From: Exiguobacterium sp. Leaf196
GTDB taxonomy: Bacteria > Bacillota > Bacilli > Exiguobacteriales > Exiguobacteriaceae
Direction: 5' to 3'
Assembly (NCBI RefSeq): GCF_001423965.1
Contig: NZ_LMPV01000010.1
Coordinates: forward strand, 98,233-162,232
Length of the DNA: 64,000 nt
Part shown: piece by piece, positions 20,341 through 28,269 of the stretch
How positions within the stretch are numbered: position 1 is the first letter of the stretch
Layout: each line of letters opens with the position of its first letter
Notes under the pieces: model-generated
The model's database searches: none
What the model was told of the DNA's origin: nothing
The model's input: only the letters and a program-made list of their open reading frames with translations
Position numbers and translations under genes: made by a program

Positions 20341-20763
20341 ATGAAACGCTGGCTGATCCCTCTCGCGATTTCCTTACTTGTCATTCCGGGTTGTCAGCGC
20401 GCGGAACAAGCGAAGACCGCTTCCCCGACGGTCATCGTTGATCCCGTCAAGCGTGCTGGGCAGACCGAGAACATTTCCGCACAGGTCATGCTGACGGAAA
20501 ATGATCGGATGCGTCTCGTCATCCGGACAGCGAATGACATTCGGCTCGATGATCAACAGGTCGATATCCGTCTCGATGTCGCCAATCAATCGATTCCGTT
20601 TCCGTTCGTCTCCTTCCAAGCGAAGAAGATGGGGGAAATCCGGACCTATACGTCCGATACGACGATTGAAAAAGAAGTCTTCGATGACCAGCGTCTTCCG
20701 GTCCTCATCATTGATGCAGGAGCAGGGCGTGGGATCGAGATTCCGCTTGAGATCGTTAAATAA
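20341..20763 (+). CDS. Putative lipoprotein of unknown function
   Basis: A 140-residue protein with a type II signal peptide; the lipobox is VIPGC, predicted Cys at residue 18. The mature part is predicted beta-rich (ISAQVMLTENDRMRLVIRTAND, VDIRLDVANQSIPFPF) and could be an Ig-like sandwich. The family is not recognised. It starts 7 nt after fabZ with only a weak ribosome-binding site within the fabZ stop region, so translation is probably coupled. A terminator overlaps its stop codon. Confidence 0.72.
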   Translation: MKRWLIPLAISLLVIPGCQRAEQAKTASPTVIVDPVKRAGQTENISAQVMLTENDRMRLVIRTANDIRLDDQQVDIRLDVANQSIPFPFVSFQAKKMGEIRTYTSDTTIEKEVFDDQRLPVLIIDAGAGRGIEIPLEIVK

Positions 20764-20807
20764 GACAGCATGGTGAGCATTTTGCTCCAGATGCTGTCTT
20801 ATTTTTG
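20762..20807 (+). terminator. Terminator after the fabZ-lipoprotein unit
   Basis: AAGACAGCAT pairs with ATGCTGTCTT, with additional pairing of GGTGAGCA and TGCTCC in the loop, followed by ATTTTTG. Confidence 0.87.
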
Positions 20808-20859
20808 TTTTGTTTCAAGTCATCAGGGTAATCAAAACCTATACAAAGGAGGAATCAAT

Positions 20860-21174
20860 ATGGATCACGCAGTACAGCAACGACTGACGGATTGTATTCT
20901 CGCCTGTAATCATTGTTTTGATGCCTGTCTGAATGAGGAACATGTCGGACATATGGCAGATTGTATTCGGCTTGATCGCGATTGTGCCGATATCTGTAGC
21001 TTATTGCTGCAAGCGATCGCTCGGAACAGCGCAAATGTCGCGGTCCTTGCAAAGGCATGCCAAGAAATTTGTGAAGCATGTGCGACTGAATGTAGTAAAC
21101 ATGATCATGACCACTGCCAAGCCTGTGCGAAAGCTTGTACGGAATGTGCAGAAGCGTGTCGCCAGCTTATCTAA
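20860..21174 (+). CDS. Cys-rich four-helix bundle copper-binding protein (DUF326/Csp-like)
   Basis: A 104-residue cytoplasmic protein with about 16 Cys arranged in CxxxC and CxxC steps along helices (DCILACNHCFDACLNEEH, CQEICEACATECSKHDHDHC, CAKACTECAEACRQ). This is the pattern of DUF326/Csp copper-storage proteins, in which Cys residues lining a four-helix bundle hold Cu(I). No signal peptide is seen, so it acts inside the cell. The frame is open upstream, but ATG 20860 has the AAAGGAGGA site and matches the family start (MDHAVQQRLTDC). It is a single-gene unit between two terminators. Confidence 0.88.
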   Translation: MDHAVQQRLTDCILACNHCFDACLNEEHVGHMADCIRLDRDCADICSLLLQAIARNSANVAVLAKACQEICEACATECSKHDHDHCQACAKACTECAEACRQLI

Positions 21175-21176
21175 TA

Positions 21177-21200
21177 CCTTGTCCTTGGACGAGGTTTTTT
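21177..21200 (+). terminator. Terminator after the copper-binding protein gene
   Basis: ACCTTGTCC and GGACGAGGT pair (one G-T pair) around TT, followed by a T-run. Confidence 0.85.
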
Positions 21201-21309
21201 TATTATAAAAAAATAGCAAGAATTCAAGATTTCTTCTGGTTATTTTTGGCGGATTTGTTTACTATTTAGGGAGGTAATATTAAATCATGATAGGAGCATA
21301 CATACACTC

Positions 21310-22911
21310 ATGAAAAAACTTAGCTTACTTTTGATGGCACTCGTTGTTGCATTTGGTCTGAAGTTACCGGTCTATGCAGAAACAGTCGAGTGGGACGTCA
21401 CAGGAACGGGCACAGGTCCGTACACGTTGACGTTTGAAGGCACAGGCATCGTCGATATCACGTCTGAGACAGCACTTGTCTTTGAAGACGGCGTAACAGG
21501 GGAAGATGTCAACATCGAAGAGACACCGGTCGTGACGTTTACGGCAGAGACGGCACCTGTCGTCAAGGTCGTCTCAGCAGATGGACAGCGGACGGTTCTC
21601 GTCCAGTTCGGTAAAGTCGTTACACCAGATGAGCCGACGACAGACGAACCGACAACAGACGAACCGACGACAGAGACACCAAAGATGGATGAGCCGGTCA
21701 CAGAAGATCCAGCGACAGACGAACCCGTCAAGGAAGAACCAACACCGGAAGAGCCTGTGAAAGAAGATCCAGTCAAAGAAGAGCCGGTCACGGAAGAACC
21801 AACGACCGAAAAACCGGAGACAGGTGATGACGCGACACCGACACCAGTCGAAACACCGACGACGGCAACGATCGAAGGAACGATCTGGTTTGATGAGAAC
21901 GAGGACGGGATCCGTCAAGAGAAGGAAACACGTCTCGATGATATCCTCGTCTCTTTGATGAATCGGAACGAAGATGTCATCGATGAAGCCTACACGAAGA
22001 ACGGCGCATACAGCTTCAAGAATTTGAAGCCAGGAACATATGAAGTGGAAGTCGACGGATATGATATGGGTTATTACTTCTATTCCGAGCAAAACGTCGG
22101 TGACGACCGGACGATCGATTCCGATGTCGACGAAGACATGGGAACGAAGAAAGTCCGTCTTGTTGCAGGACAAACGGAAGTGATTGATGCAGGAATCTAC
22201 GGCGACGAAGAGCTCGATGGTATGTTCGAACATTGGTTAGCCGTCGTCAACTTCTTGGATGCGAACGGCAACCAAAAGCCAGATTATGACGAAGGAACAG
22301 TTCCTGCGACATATACGGTGACGGATGCAATCACAGGAAAAGATGTCTATCAAGAGAAGATTTCGAAAGATGACTTAATGATGATCCAGCTCGATCCAGG
22401 AACATACACAGTCAAGACGGAAGTCGCAGAAGGCTACACGGTCAAAGCGATGCACCATCTTGACATGGATGACTTAATGATGGATATGGACGAAGAAATG
22501 TATGAAGATTATGAGTCATTCGCTCAGCAAGCAAAAGCGATGAAATTGATGGCGAACGATGAAGAAGCCTTGACGCCAGAAGAACAAGAAATGGTGGATG
22601 AGTTGTTGAAGTACTTTGAGCGGAAATCACCGGAAGCGGGTGTGACGATCGAAGAAGGTAGCTTCGGTACGATCTTGCTCGCAGAAATTGCGAAAGTAGA
22701 ACCGGTCGCGAAGCCGACGCCGACGCCAACATCAACACCAACGGCAACAAAAACGCCAGTCAAAGCAGTCGATGCTGCGGCAAAACAGTCGACGCCAACA
22801 ACAACGGGAACATTACCACAAGCTGGGGAAGACAAGCCATTCCCATATGCAGCAACAGGAGCAGGTCTTGCTGTCGTGGGTCTTTGGTTACTCGTACGTC
22901 GTGGAGCATAA
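21310..22911 (+). CDS. Wall-anchored surface protein with Pro/Thr/Glu repeats, SdrD-B-like domain and LPQAG motif
   Basis: A 533-residue exported protein with a signal peptide ending near PVYA-ETVEW. An N-terminal beta-rich domain (about 24-105) is followed by a low-complexity repeat of EP-T/V-T/K-D/E units (about 106-175). A SdrD B-like domain starts about 185 (GTIWFDENEDGIRQEKE), and a second related domain starts near NFLDANGNQKPDYDEG; both carry Asp-rich calcium-type loops. A Pro/Thr linker precedes the sorting signal LPQAG, a hydrophobic stretch and RRGA. The motif has Ala for the usual Thr. Likely a substrate of the sortase at 16785. An AGGAG lies about 12 nt from the ATG. Confidence 0.88.
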   Translation: MKKLSLLLMALVVAFGLKLPVYAETVEWDVTGTGTGPYTLTFEGTGIVDITSETALVFEDGVTGEDVNIEETPVVTFTAETAPVVKVVSADGQRTVLVQFGKVVTPDEPTTDEPTTDEPTTETPKMDEPVTEDPATDEPVKEEPTPEEPVKEDPVKEEPVTEEPTTEKPETGDDATPTPVETPTTATIEGTIWFDENEDGIRQEKETRLDDILVSLMNRNEDVIDEAYTKNGAYSFKNLKPGTYEVEVDGYDMGYYFYSEQNVGDDRTIDSDVDEDMGTKKVRLVAGQTEVIDAGIYGDEELDGMFEHWLAVVNFLDANGNQKPDYDEGTVPATYTVTDAITGKDVYQEKISKDDLMMIQLDPGTYTVKTEVAEGYTVKAMHHLDMDDLMMDMDEEMYEDYESFAQQAKAMKLMANDEEALTPEEQEMVDELLKYFERKSPEAGVTIEEGSFGTILLAEIAKVEPVAKPTPTPTSTPTATKTPVKAVDAAAKQSTPTTTGTLPQAGEDKPFPYAATGAGLAVVGLWLLVRRGA

Positions 22912-22917
22912 TCATTA

Positions 22918-22953
22918 CAGAGGGACCTTCTATAGGAAGGTCTCTTTTTTTTT
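22918..22953 (+). terminator. Terminator after the LPQAG surface-protein gene
   Basis: AGAGGGACCTTC pairs with GAAGGTCTCT around TATAG, followed by nine T. Confidence 0.9.
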
Positions 22954-22954
22954 G

Positions 22955-22997
22955 ATGTGTGTATCCTTTGACACACACGCACACATGTGTGTATAGT
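22955..22997 (+). promoter_or_regulatory. Promoter with CA/GT repeats and a palindromic operator
   Basis: TTGACA (22968-22973) and TATAGT (22992-22997) are 18 bp apart. The spacer ends in a perfect 12-bp palindrome CACACATGTGTG (22980-22991). The sequence ATGTGTGTAT occurs twice, at 22955-22964 and 22985-22994, so a related half-site lies upstream of the -35. The downstream gene encodes a small DNA-binding protein, so autoregulation is the obvious hypothesis. Confidence 0.65.
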
Positions 22998-23029
22998 GAA
23001 GATACTACTAGAAGAAAAGAGGGATGACG

Positions 23030-23455
23030 ATGTTAACGACAAAACAGATTAGTGAATTGTTGCGCGTCTCAGAAGAAACGGTCCGTCGCTGGATCCGGAC
23101 AGGTGAATTACATGCCGAACAGGACGGAAAAGGGTATCTCGTCGATGAGTTAGCGCTGAAGCGTCTCGTTGATCAGAAGTCACAAATTCCAGGTACAGCG
23201 ATGAATAAGATTCTCCCGCTCATCCAAGACATGTTCGGACCGGAAGCAGCGCAGTTTGCGAAATCGAACCTGTTCGACCCGCTCCGTCAATCGATGGAAC
23301 AGGCACCCCCGAAACCGGAAGCGTCGACAGAGTCACTCGCGGAAGAACTCGATCGCCTGAAACGGAAAAAACGTCGTCTTGAACTCGAACATGAACTGAA
23401 GTTACTAGAGATTGAAGAAAAAATTGCGGCGATTGAACGGAAAGTTCAATCGTAA
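23030..23455 (+). CDS. MerR/excisionase-type helix-turn-helix protein with C-terminal coiled coil
   Basis: A 141-residue protein. The N-terminal domain (LTTKQISELLRVSEETVRRWIRTGELHA) is an excisionase/MerR-type winged helix-turn-helix. Residues about 55-100 are a linker, and residues about 103-141 are a charged coiled coil (LDRLKRKKRRLELEHELKL), which suggests dimers. ATG 23030 is preferred over 23024 because AGAGGG is then correctly spaced. The promoter directly upstream contains a palindrome that could be its operator. No mobile element is adjacent, so a regulator role is more likely than an excisionase role. Confidence 0.78.
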   Translation: MLTTKQISELLRVSEETVRRWIRTGELHAEQDGKGYLVDELALKRLVDQKSQIPGTAMNKILPLIQDMFGPEAAQFAKSNLFDPLRQSMEQAPPKPEASTESLAEELDRLKRKKRRLELEHELKLLEIEEKIAAIERKVQS

Positions 23456-23460
23456 ATATA

Positions 23461-23496
23461 AAAAGCGATGTCCCTGACCTAGGAGACATCGCTTTT
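23461..23496. terminator. Bidirectional terminator between convergent genes
   Basis: AAAAGCGATGTCC pairs with GGAGACATCGCTTTT with small mismatches. A and T runs in the arms allow use on both strands. Confidence 0.85.
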
Positions 23497-23521
23497 CGTT
23501 TCGCTACAAGAAAAACCCACT

Positions 23522-23782
23522 TCACGAGGCGGAAGGGGTTTTGTCGTTTGCTTGTTTCTTTTTACGTTGCCAGTACCAGTAGGCAAGTCCCAGTCCAATC
23601 GGGATTGCAGCCAGATACGGATTGGCTTCGATGAAGCCGATCATCTCAAAGAGCGCGAACCATCCACTGAGTAAACCGAGGATGAGTAAAATCGTCCGTA
23701 GTGCTTCGGGAAGCTTGCGGATCCGATACGCAATGAGACAGACGAGGCAAAAGATAATGATAGCCACGAGCATTCCTCCCAT
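23522..23782 (-). CDS. Small hypothetical membrane protein
   Basis: An 86-residue protein with about three hydrophobic segments (AIIIFCLVCLIAY, ILLILGLLSGWFALFEMI, LAAIPIGLGLAYWYW) and a basic, charged C-terminal tail. The family is not recognised. The start is uncertain: ATG 23782 lacks a clear ribosome-binding site, ATG 23773 directly abuts GGGAGGA, and GTG 23767 would have ideal spacing from that GGGAGGA. The real protein may therefore be about 81 residues. Confidence 0.6.
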   Translation of the reverse strand: MGGMLVAIIIFCLVCLIAYRIRKLPEALRTILLILGLLSGWFALFEMIGFIEANPYLAAIPIGLGLAYWYWQRKKKQANDKTPSAS

Positions 23783-23887
23783 TCCCGTAATCCAGTATAG
23801 CGTATTCGGAAAGCTTTTTCGATGTTGAATGATGTGAAATGATTCGGATCAGTTCCGAACAATCGAACCATTTGACCTGTCATGATA

Positions 23888-23916
23888 GGTGAGCCCCACG
23901 CGGACTCACCTATTTT
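23888..23916 (+). terminator. Terminator-like hairpin just upstream of the 23938 gene
   Basis: AGGTGAG and CTCACCT pair around an 11-13-nt loop, followed by ATTTTTTG. No plus-strand gene ends just before it: the previous one already has its terminator at 23461. It may therefore be a leader attenuator of the following gene. Confidence 0.6.
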
Positions 23917-23937
23917 TTGATGAAAAGGAGCAGACGA

Positions 23938-24348
23938 ATGGTCATTGATTATTTCGCAGTCTTACCGAGTGGTAAAAAAGGAGCGCTAGAGCCGCACTGT
24001 CTGACGCAAGGTACCTGGTATCAGCGTATCAATGAGGAGTTGTTCCGGGCAATTCATTACGGGGCGGGCATCATCCGGATACGAGACAAGGGAGCGGAGC
24101 TGCGGATTCCGATTGAGTTCGGGTTCGGTTATGTCCTCCAGTACTTGCGCCAGTTCACGGAAGCGGAGCGACAGGACGGACGAAAGCGTCATGTCTTGCA
24201 ACGTCAACTTGATTGGATTGGTCGTGGATTACCGATTGAACTCAAACGACGTGGATCAAAAATCGAGATGTGGGCCGATGATGTGCATCGGCTACATCGT
24301 GAATCATTTCTTCGGGCAATCGAAAAAGCAGATCATTTCATCTCATGA
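23938..24348 (+). CDS. Hypothetical protein
   Basis: A 136-residue soluble protein, not recognised. It is rich in charged residues, with mixed strands and helices: FAVLPSGKKGALEPHCLTQG, IIRIRDKGAELRIPIEFGFG, then helices with QFTEAERQDGRKRHVLQRQL. No signal peptide or membrane segment is seen. ATG 23938 is chosen over an upstream in-frame ATG because AAAGGAG precedes it by 7 nt. It is monocistronic, with a terminator-like hairpin in its immediate leader. Confidence 0.65.
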   Translation: MVIDYFAVLPSGKKGALEPHCLTQGTWYQRINEELFRAIHYGAGIIRIRDKGAELRIPIEFGFGYVLQYLRQFTEAERQDGRKRHVLQRQLDWIGRGLPIELKRRGSKIEMWADDVHRLHRESFLRAIEKADHFIS

Positions 24349-24397
24349 AATCAAACTTTATTTTAGTAAAACGAAAACAAGACAAAAACTTAATACT

Positions 24398-24413
24398 ATG
24401 TAAGCGTTTTCTT
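24398..24413 (+). promoter_or_regulatory. Putative CcpA catabolite-responsive element (cre)
   Basis: ATGTAAGCGTTTTCTT matches the cre consensus WTGNNARCGNWWWCAW at all informative positions but one (T for A at position 15). It overlaps -10-like sequences (TAATAC/TACTAT), so binding would repress initiation here. Confidence 0.5.
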
Positions 24414-24754
24414 TAAGGAGGTAAATCCAAAAATTAATTTCCATGTACAGCCCATATAAATATATTTTAACTTACTACTATTCACCTATTTTTTACAAAA
24501 AATCTATTGTGGCGTCTTTTCTAGTTTTGTATATTTGACGTGTAGCATTCTTACCGATTCTCAAAAACGAAACGGTGGTGTGCACGAATCTACAATAAAA
24601 ATAGCTTTTTGAAGCGGTTTTGGCAGTATCTTTAGTTCATCCCAATCGGATACATATGAATCACGGATAGATCGTCTTGATGATAGACGAATGATCGCAC
24701 GTGAAACAGAACGTACTCCTCCTAAGACGACTAAAGAATTTTTTGACTGCTCTA

Positions 24755-24780
24755 AAGTAAAATATTTCTATATTTTACTT
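24755..24780. repeat. Perfect 11-bp inverted repeat in the S-layer gene leader
   Basis: AAGTAAAATAT-TTCT-ATATTTTACTT lies 65-90 nt upstream of the ATG at 24846. No T-run follows, so an operator or mRNA-stabilising stem is more likely than a terminator. A TTGACT lies just upstream. Confidence 0.6.
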
Positions 24781-24845
24781 ATATTGTAGATTTAAAATTG
24801 GGATTTTCGCTTTTGATTTGTTAGAAAAGAGGAGGAATAGTAAAC

Positions 24846-27800
24846 ATGGGTTATTCGAAGAAAACGAACAAATTGTACGCTGCTGCAGCTGCGCTTGCAG
24901 TCACGGCGTCTGTCGTAGCTCCGGTTGCTGCTGATGCAGCATCGAAGGTCTCGGTTAAATACATCTCTCCAATCTTGATGAAACATGCAGGTGGTTCGAA
25001 ATACGCAGTCAAGAAATTGACGCTTCCGACGAAAGTCAAAGTCAAACTTTCGAACGGCAAGTATGAGATGCGCTCAGTCAAATGGAGCGGTTCTGTCAAA
25101 TTCGAAAAGAAATACATCAACAAATACCAAGTTCTCTACGGTAAGGTAGCCGGTACGACGAAGAAAGCAGTTCTTAAAGTCGAACTTCAAAACTATGTCG
25201 TAGATATCATCGAACCAGTCCTCGAACCGGTTGCTGTTGGCGGAAAAGTTCAATTGCCAAGCACAATCAATGTTCAATACAAATCAGGTATCATCGTCAA
25301 GCGCCCAATTAGCAAGTTCAACCTCAAAACTCCATCGACTTCAAAAGCAGGCAAATATAAATTAGCTTACACGTACAAAGGTGCTAACTCTGTCGTAACA
25401 GGTTACATCAACTACGAAGTTAAGGCAGCAAACATCTCGAACGTCATGGGAAGCGTTGACGATCAGAAGCTTTCAGTCAAAGCAGACGTTATGTACCCAG
25501 CAGTGGGCGCGAAGGCAGAACTCTTGATCTACCCAGGAAAAAACATGTCAGCTACACCAATCGTAGCGAAAGGAACGCTCTCGAAAGGGAAGTTCATGGC
25601 ATCGCAAGGTGGTATTCCAGAAGGAACACACAGCTATGTCGTCAAAGTCGGCGCTGTCAAATCAGCTGCGATGGACTTCACGATTGCAAGCACAGTCCTC
25701 GCTTCAGCAAAAGCAATCGGCAAAGAGAGAGTCGAAGTTTCATTCTCGCGTGCCGTTGACTCTGTCACAGCAGACAACTTCAAAATCGCAGGTGCGACAG
25801 TTAAATCCGCGACACTTAGCCCAGACAAGAAATCAGCAGTTCTTAAAGTGGAAGGACTCGAGTATGGCAAAGACTACTCAGTTGACGCGAAAGGGATCAT
25901 GGTCGGTGGCGTCGCGAAGGATCTCGGTTCGCTTAGCTTCATGACACAAAGTGTTGAAGATATTTGGATGCTAGAAGTATCACCAAAAGCTTCGACAATC
26001 GTTGCGAACGGAGCAGATAACACGGAAGTGACATTCGCTCTTAAAAACAAATCGACTGGTGAAGTCGATAAAAATGCAGATGATATCGTCTTGAAATTGT
26101 CGACATCATTCGGTGCTCTCGCGAAAGATCGTGTCACGATCCAGGACGGTAAAGCGACGGTTCTGTTGACGTCTGAATTCAGTAATACAGATATCGAAGC
26201 AATCATCAAAGCAGAAATCATTGAAACGGCAGCTGGCGATTACAAAAACCTAATCGGTAAGATTGCTGGAGAAACGAAAGTCAAATTCAGCACGATCGCT
26301 GTGACGCCTGCTCCAATTGAGATGATCAATGTTCTTGCAGCTGAGTCGAACCAAGCAGATCGCGTAACGATCTTCCTTGATAAAGCGGTCTCACGTGAAC
26401 TTCTGCTTAAATCATTTGGACTCGATAAAATCATGCAAGGTCTTCATGAAGAAGATTACCTCGCAAACGATAACATCCAAATCGAACAATTTGAGGGAAC
26501 AAAACGTGTCATCGGTATCAAAGCAGTTCCTTCGAATCCAAAAGCATTCGAGTTGATCTTGGACAAAGAAACACCACTCCAAGATAACGCAGTCGTTAAG
26601 CTGACAGCGAAAATCACGAGCAACACGGATACAGAAGTCAAATCAAAAGCAAGCTTCAAGTTAACAGATGCTCGTCAGCCTGAAGTCACTTCTGTTAAGG
26701 CTGTAGGGTTGAATCAACTCGAAGTGAAATTCTCTGAATCTGTTGCTACGGCTGATTTCAAAATCGACGGTCAGTACGGCGAGAAGTACTTCGACGTCCT
26801 CCATTATGGATTTGATAATAAAATGGGTGTCGATCGCCGCGATACAGTCAAAATCACTTTAAAAGATAACTATCCAGGTCTTAAACAAGGTTACTTCGCA
26901 GCGGGTAAACACTCTCTTCAAGTATCAAGCATTTACGACTATGCAGCGCTTTCTGATGAAACGAATATCGGTACGACTCAAAACCTTGACTTCACTGTTG
27001 CAGCAGACACGGTTAAACCGACAGCTGGTGTTGTAGTTGAGTCGCCTGAACAATTCCGCATCATGTTCAGTAAAGGTCTTAAAAAAGCGAACATCTTAGC
27101 ATTGCTTGATAATGAATTGAAGTTTGAGCGTTACAACTCGAATACGAAGAAATATGAAGACTTCAGCAAATATGTCGATGTCACGTCGTATAACAAAGAG
27201 ACTGGCGAAGCAGTCATCGAGTTGATGAAGGACTGGACGGAAATCTATGATACCGTCAATACGAAAGAAAACTACTACAACGATAAATTCCGCATCACAC
27301 TCGCGAAAGATGCGATTCAGGCTGAAGCGAATGGAGAGAAGAATGACGCACTCGTACTTGATTTGAACTATGATGGGTCTCCTCTTAATTCACCAGATTT
27401 GAAGAGTGCTGAGATTAACACGATCGATCGCTTAGCGCCAAGTAATGATTTCGTTGTTATGATGAGTGAGCCTGTTAAAATCCGCGATCTCGATGAGTAC
27501 AACACGCCACTCATTAATAGTGATGGTGTAGTCTTACCTCCGAAGACATCTGTTGAATTCATTGGTAAAAACAAAGACGGAAAAATCGTTACAATCGATG
27601 GTTCGGTCCTTAATTACACGGATACAACAGACAAAAACTTCCGCGTCGCAGCAAACGAGAATCTACAAAAGCTTGTTGACATGGAAGGTTACGGTGAAGA
27701 GTGGAAAGTCGTCGTCAAATCACTTTCGGATGATGTCGGCAACACAGTTGCGACAGCGACACATGATTTCAAACTCATGAAAACACCACCAACACCAGTC

Positions 27801-28145
27801 TTATCACCATTTGAAATCCTTAAGGTCACTGCTAATGAGAAAAACGAGAAAGATGTCATTCGCATCAAATTCACAGAGGGCGTTCAGTACTCTGGTATGT
27901 ACGATGCGACAAGTACAGCGAATTATGTCCTGAACGGAAAAGCACTTCCGGTCGGAACAACAATTTCGCTTGCTGACTCAGATGACATCGTATCGAACGG
28001 ACTGGACATCGTGAAGATCAAAGTCCCAGCTGGTACGCTGAAAACGTTGTCGAACGTCATCGTCGTCAATAAAGATCTTCAGTCGTATGACAACTCTGTC
28101 TTGACTGGTGGTTACGAGAAAGCTGTTCTTCTCGGATTGAACTAA
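24846..28145 (+). CDS. S-layer-like exported protein with serial Ig-like domains
   Basis: A 1099-residue protein with a signal peptide (KKTNKLYAAAAALAVTASVV..., cut near ADA-ASKV, residue about 32). The rest is beta-rich, with repeated Ig-like units. Recurrent motifs of the type VEVSFSRAVDSV, LEVKFSESVATA, FRIMFSKGLKKA and FVVMMSEPVKIR mark the SbsA/Big_5-type Ig domains known in S-layer proteins. No SLH domain or LPXTG signal is present, so the mode of wall attachment is unclear; the basic N-terminal region (residues 33-200) may bind wall polymers. GAGGAGG precedes ATG. Regular, biased codon use suggests high expression. It is monocistronic. Confidence 0.82.
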   Translation: MGYSKKTNKLYAAAAALAVTASVVAPVAADAASKVSVKYISPILMKHAGGSKYAVKKLTLPTKVKVKLSNGKYEMRSVKWSGSVKFEKKYINKYQVLYGKVAGTTKKAVLKVELQNYVVDIIEPVLEPVAVGGKVQLPSTINVQYKSGIIVKRPISKFNLKTPSTSKAGKYKLAYTYKGANSVVTGYINYEVKAANISNVMGSVDDQKLSVKADVMYPAVGAKAELLIYPGKNMSATPIVAKGTLSKGKFMASQGGIPEGTHSYVVKVGAVKSAAMDFTIASTVLASAKAIGKERVEVSFSRAVDSVTADNFKIAGATVKSATLSPDKKSAVLKVEGLEYGKDYSVDAKGIMVGGVAKDLGSLSFMTQSVEDIWMLEVSPKASTIVANGADNTEVTFALKNKSTGEVDKNADDIVLKLSTSFGALAKDRVTIQDGKATVLLTSEFSNTDIEAIIKAEIIETAAGDYKNLIGKIAGETKVKFSTIAVTPAPIEMINVLAAESNQADRVTIFLDKAVSRELLLKSFGLDKIMQGLHEEDYLANDNIQIEQFEGTKRVIGIKAVPSNPKAFELILDKETPLQDNAVVKLTAKITSNTDTEVKSKASFKLTDARQPEVTSVKAVGLNQLEVKFSESVATADFKIDGQYGEKYFDVLHYGFDNKMGVDRRDTVKITLKDNYPGLKQGYFAAGKHSLQVSSIYDYAALSDETNIGTTQNLDFTVAADTVKPTAGVVVESPEQFRIMFSKGLKKANILALLDNELKFERYNSNTKKYEDFSKYVDVTSYNKETGEAVIELMKDWTEIYDTVNTKENYYNDKFRITLAKDAIQAEANGEKNDALVLDLNYDGSPLNSPDLKSAEINTIDRLAPSNDFVVMMSEPVKIRDLDEYNTPLINSDGVVLPPKTSVEFIGKNKDGKIVTIDGSVLNYTDTTDKNFRVAANENLQKLVDMEGYGEEWKVVVKSLSDDVGNTVATATHDFKLMKTPPTPVLSPFEILKVTANEKNEKDVIRIKFTEGVQYSGMYDATSTANYVLNGKALPVGTTISLADSDDIVSNGLDIVKIKVPAGTLKTLSNVIVVNKDLQSYDNSVLTGGYEKAVLLGLN

Positions 28146-28153
28146 GGAATGTG

Positions 28154-28189
28154 AACCTCTTTCTACTTCGGTAGGAGGAGGTTTTTTTG
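28154..28189 (+). terminator. Terminator after the S-layer-like gene
   Basis: AACCTCTTTCTAC-TTCG-GTAGGAGGAGGTT with a stable TTCG loop, followed by a T-run. Confidence 0.93.
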
Positions 28190-28269
28190 ATTCACATCAA
28201 TGATTTGTTATATTCCACATAATTCCATCTAATCAGGGTATTGGTAAGAAAGACCTAGAGGGAGGAACG

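Larger units (their letters stand above)
24349..24845. other. AT-rich 497-nt intergenic region upstream of the S-layer-like gene
   Basis: It contains a cre-like site (24398-24413), an unusually strong AAGGAGG sequence at 24415-24421 with no gene at proper spacing, and a perfect 11-bp inverted repeat (24755-24780). The only open frame after the AAGGAGG is a 31-codon one from about 24443, about 20 nt away, too far for normal initiation. The region is probably a long regulatory leader for the gene at 24846. Confidence 0.6.

Noticed and set aside
21640..21830. Repeated GACGAACCGACAACA-type units, considered as a CRISPR or satellite array
   Set aside because: They are in-frame codons of a Pro/Thr/Asp/Glu wall-spanning linker, without spacers.
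21574..22233. 219-codon minus-strand open frame inside the LPQAG surface-protein gene
   Set aside because: Its Cys/Phe/Arg-rich product is the antisense of the repetitive Pro-Glu-Thr codons; the plus frame has a signal peptide, domains and a sorting signal.
22524..23042. 172-codon minus-strand open frame overlapping the end of the surface-protein gene
   Set aside because: It crosses a terminator and a promoter of the plus strand and yields a Ser/Thr/Val low-complexity product without recognisable features.
24415..24537. Short open frame after a strong AAGGAGG in the S-layer leader
   Set aside because: The only ATG is about 20 nt away and the 31-codon product has no features; kept only as a note on the leader.
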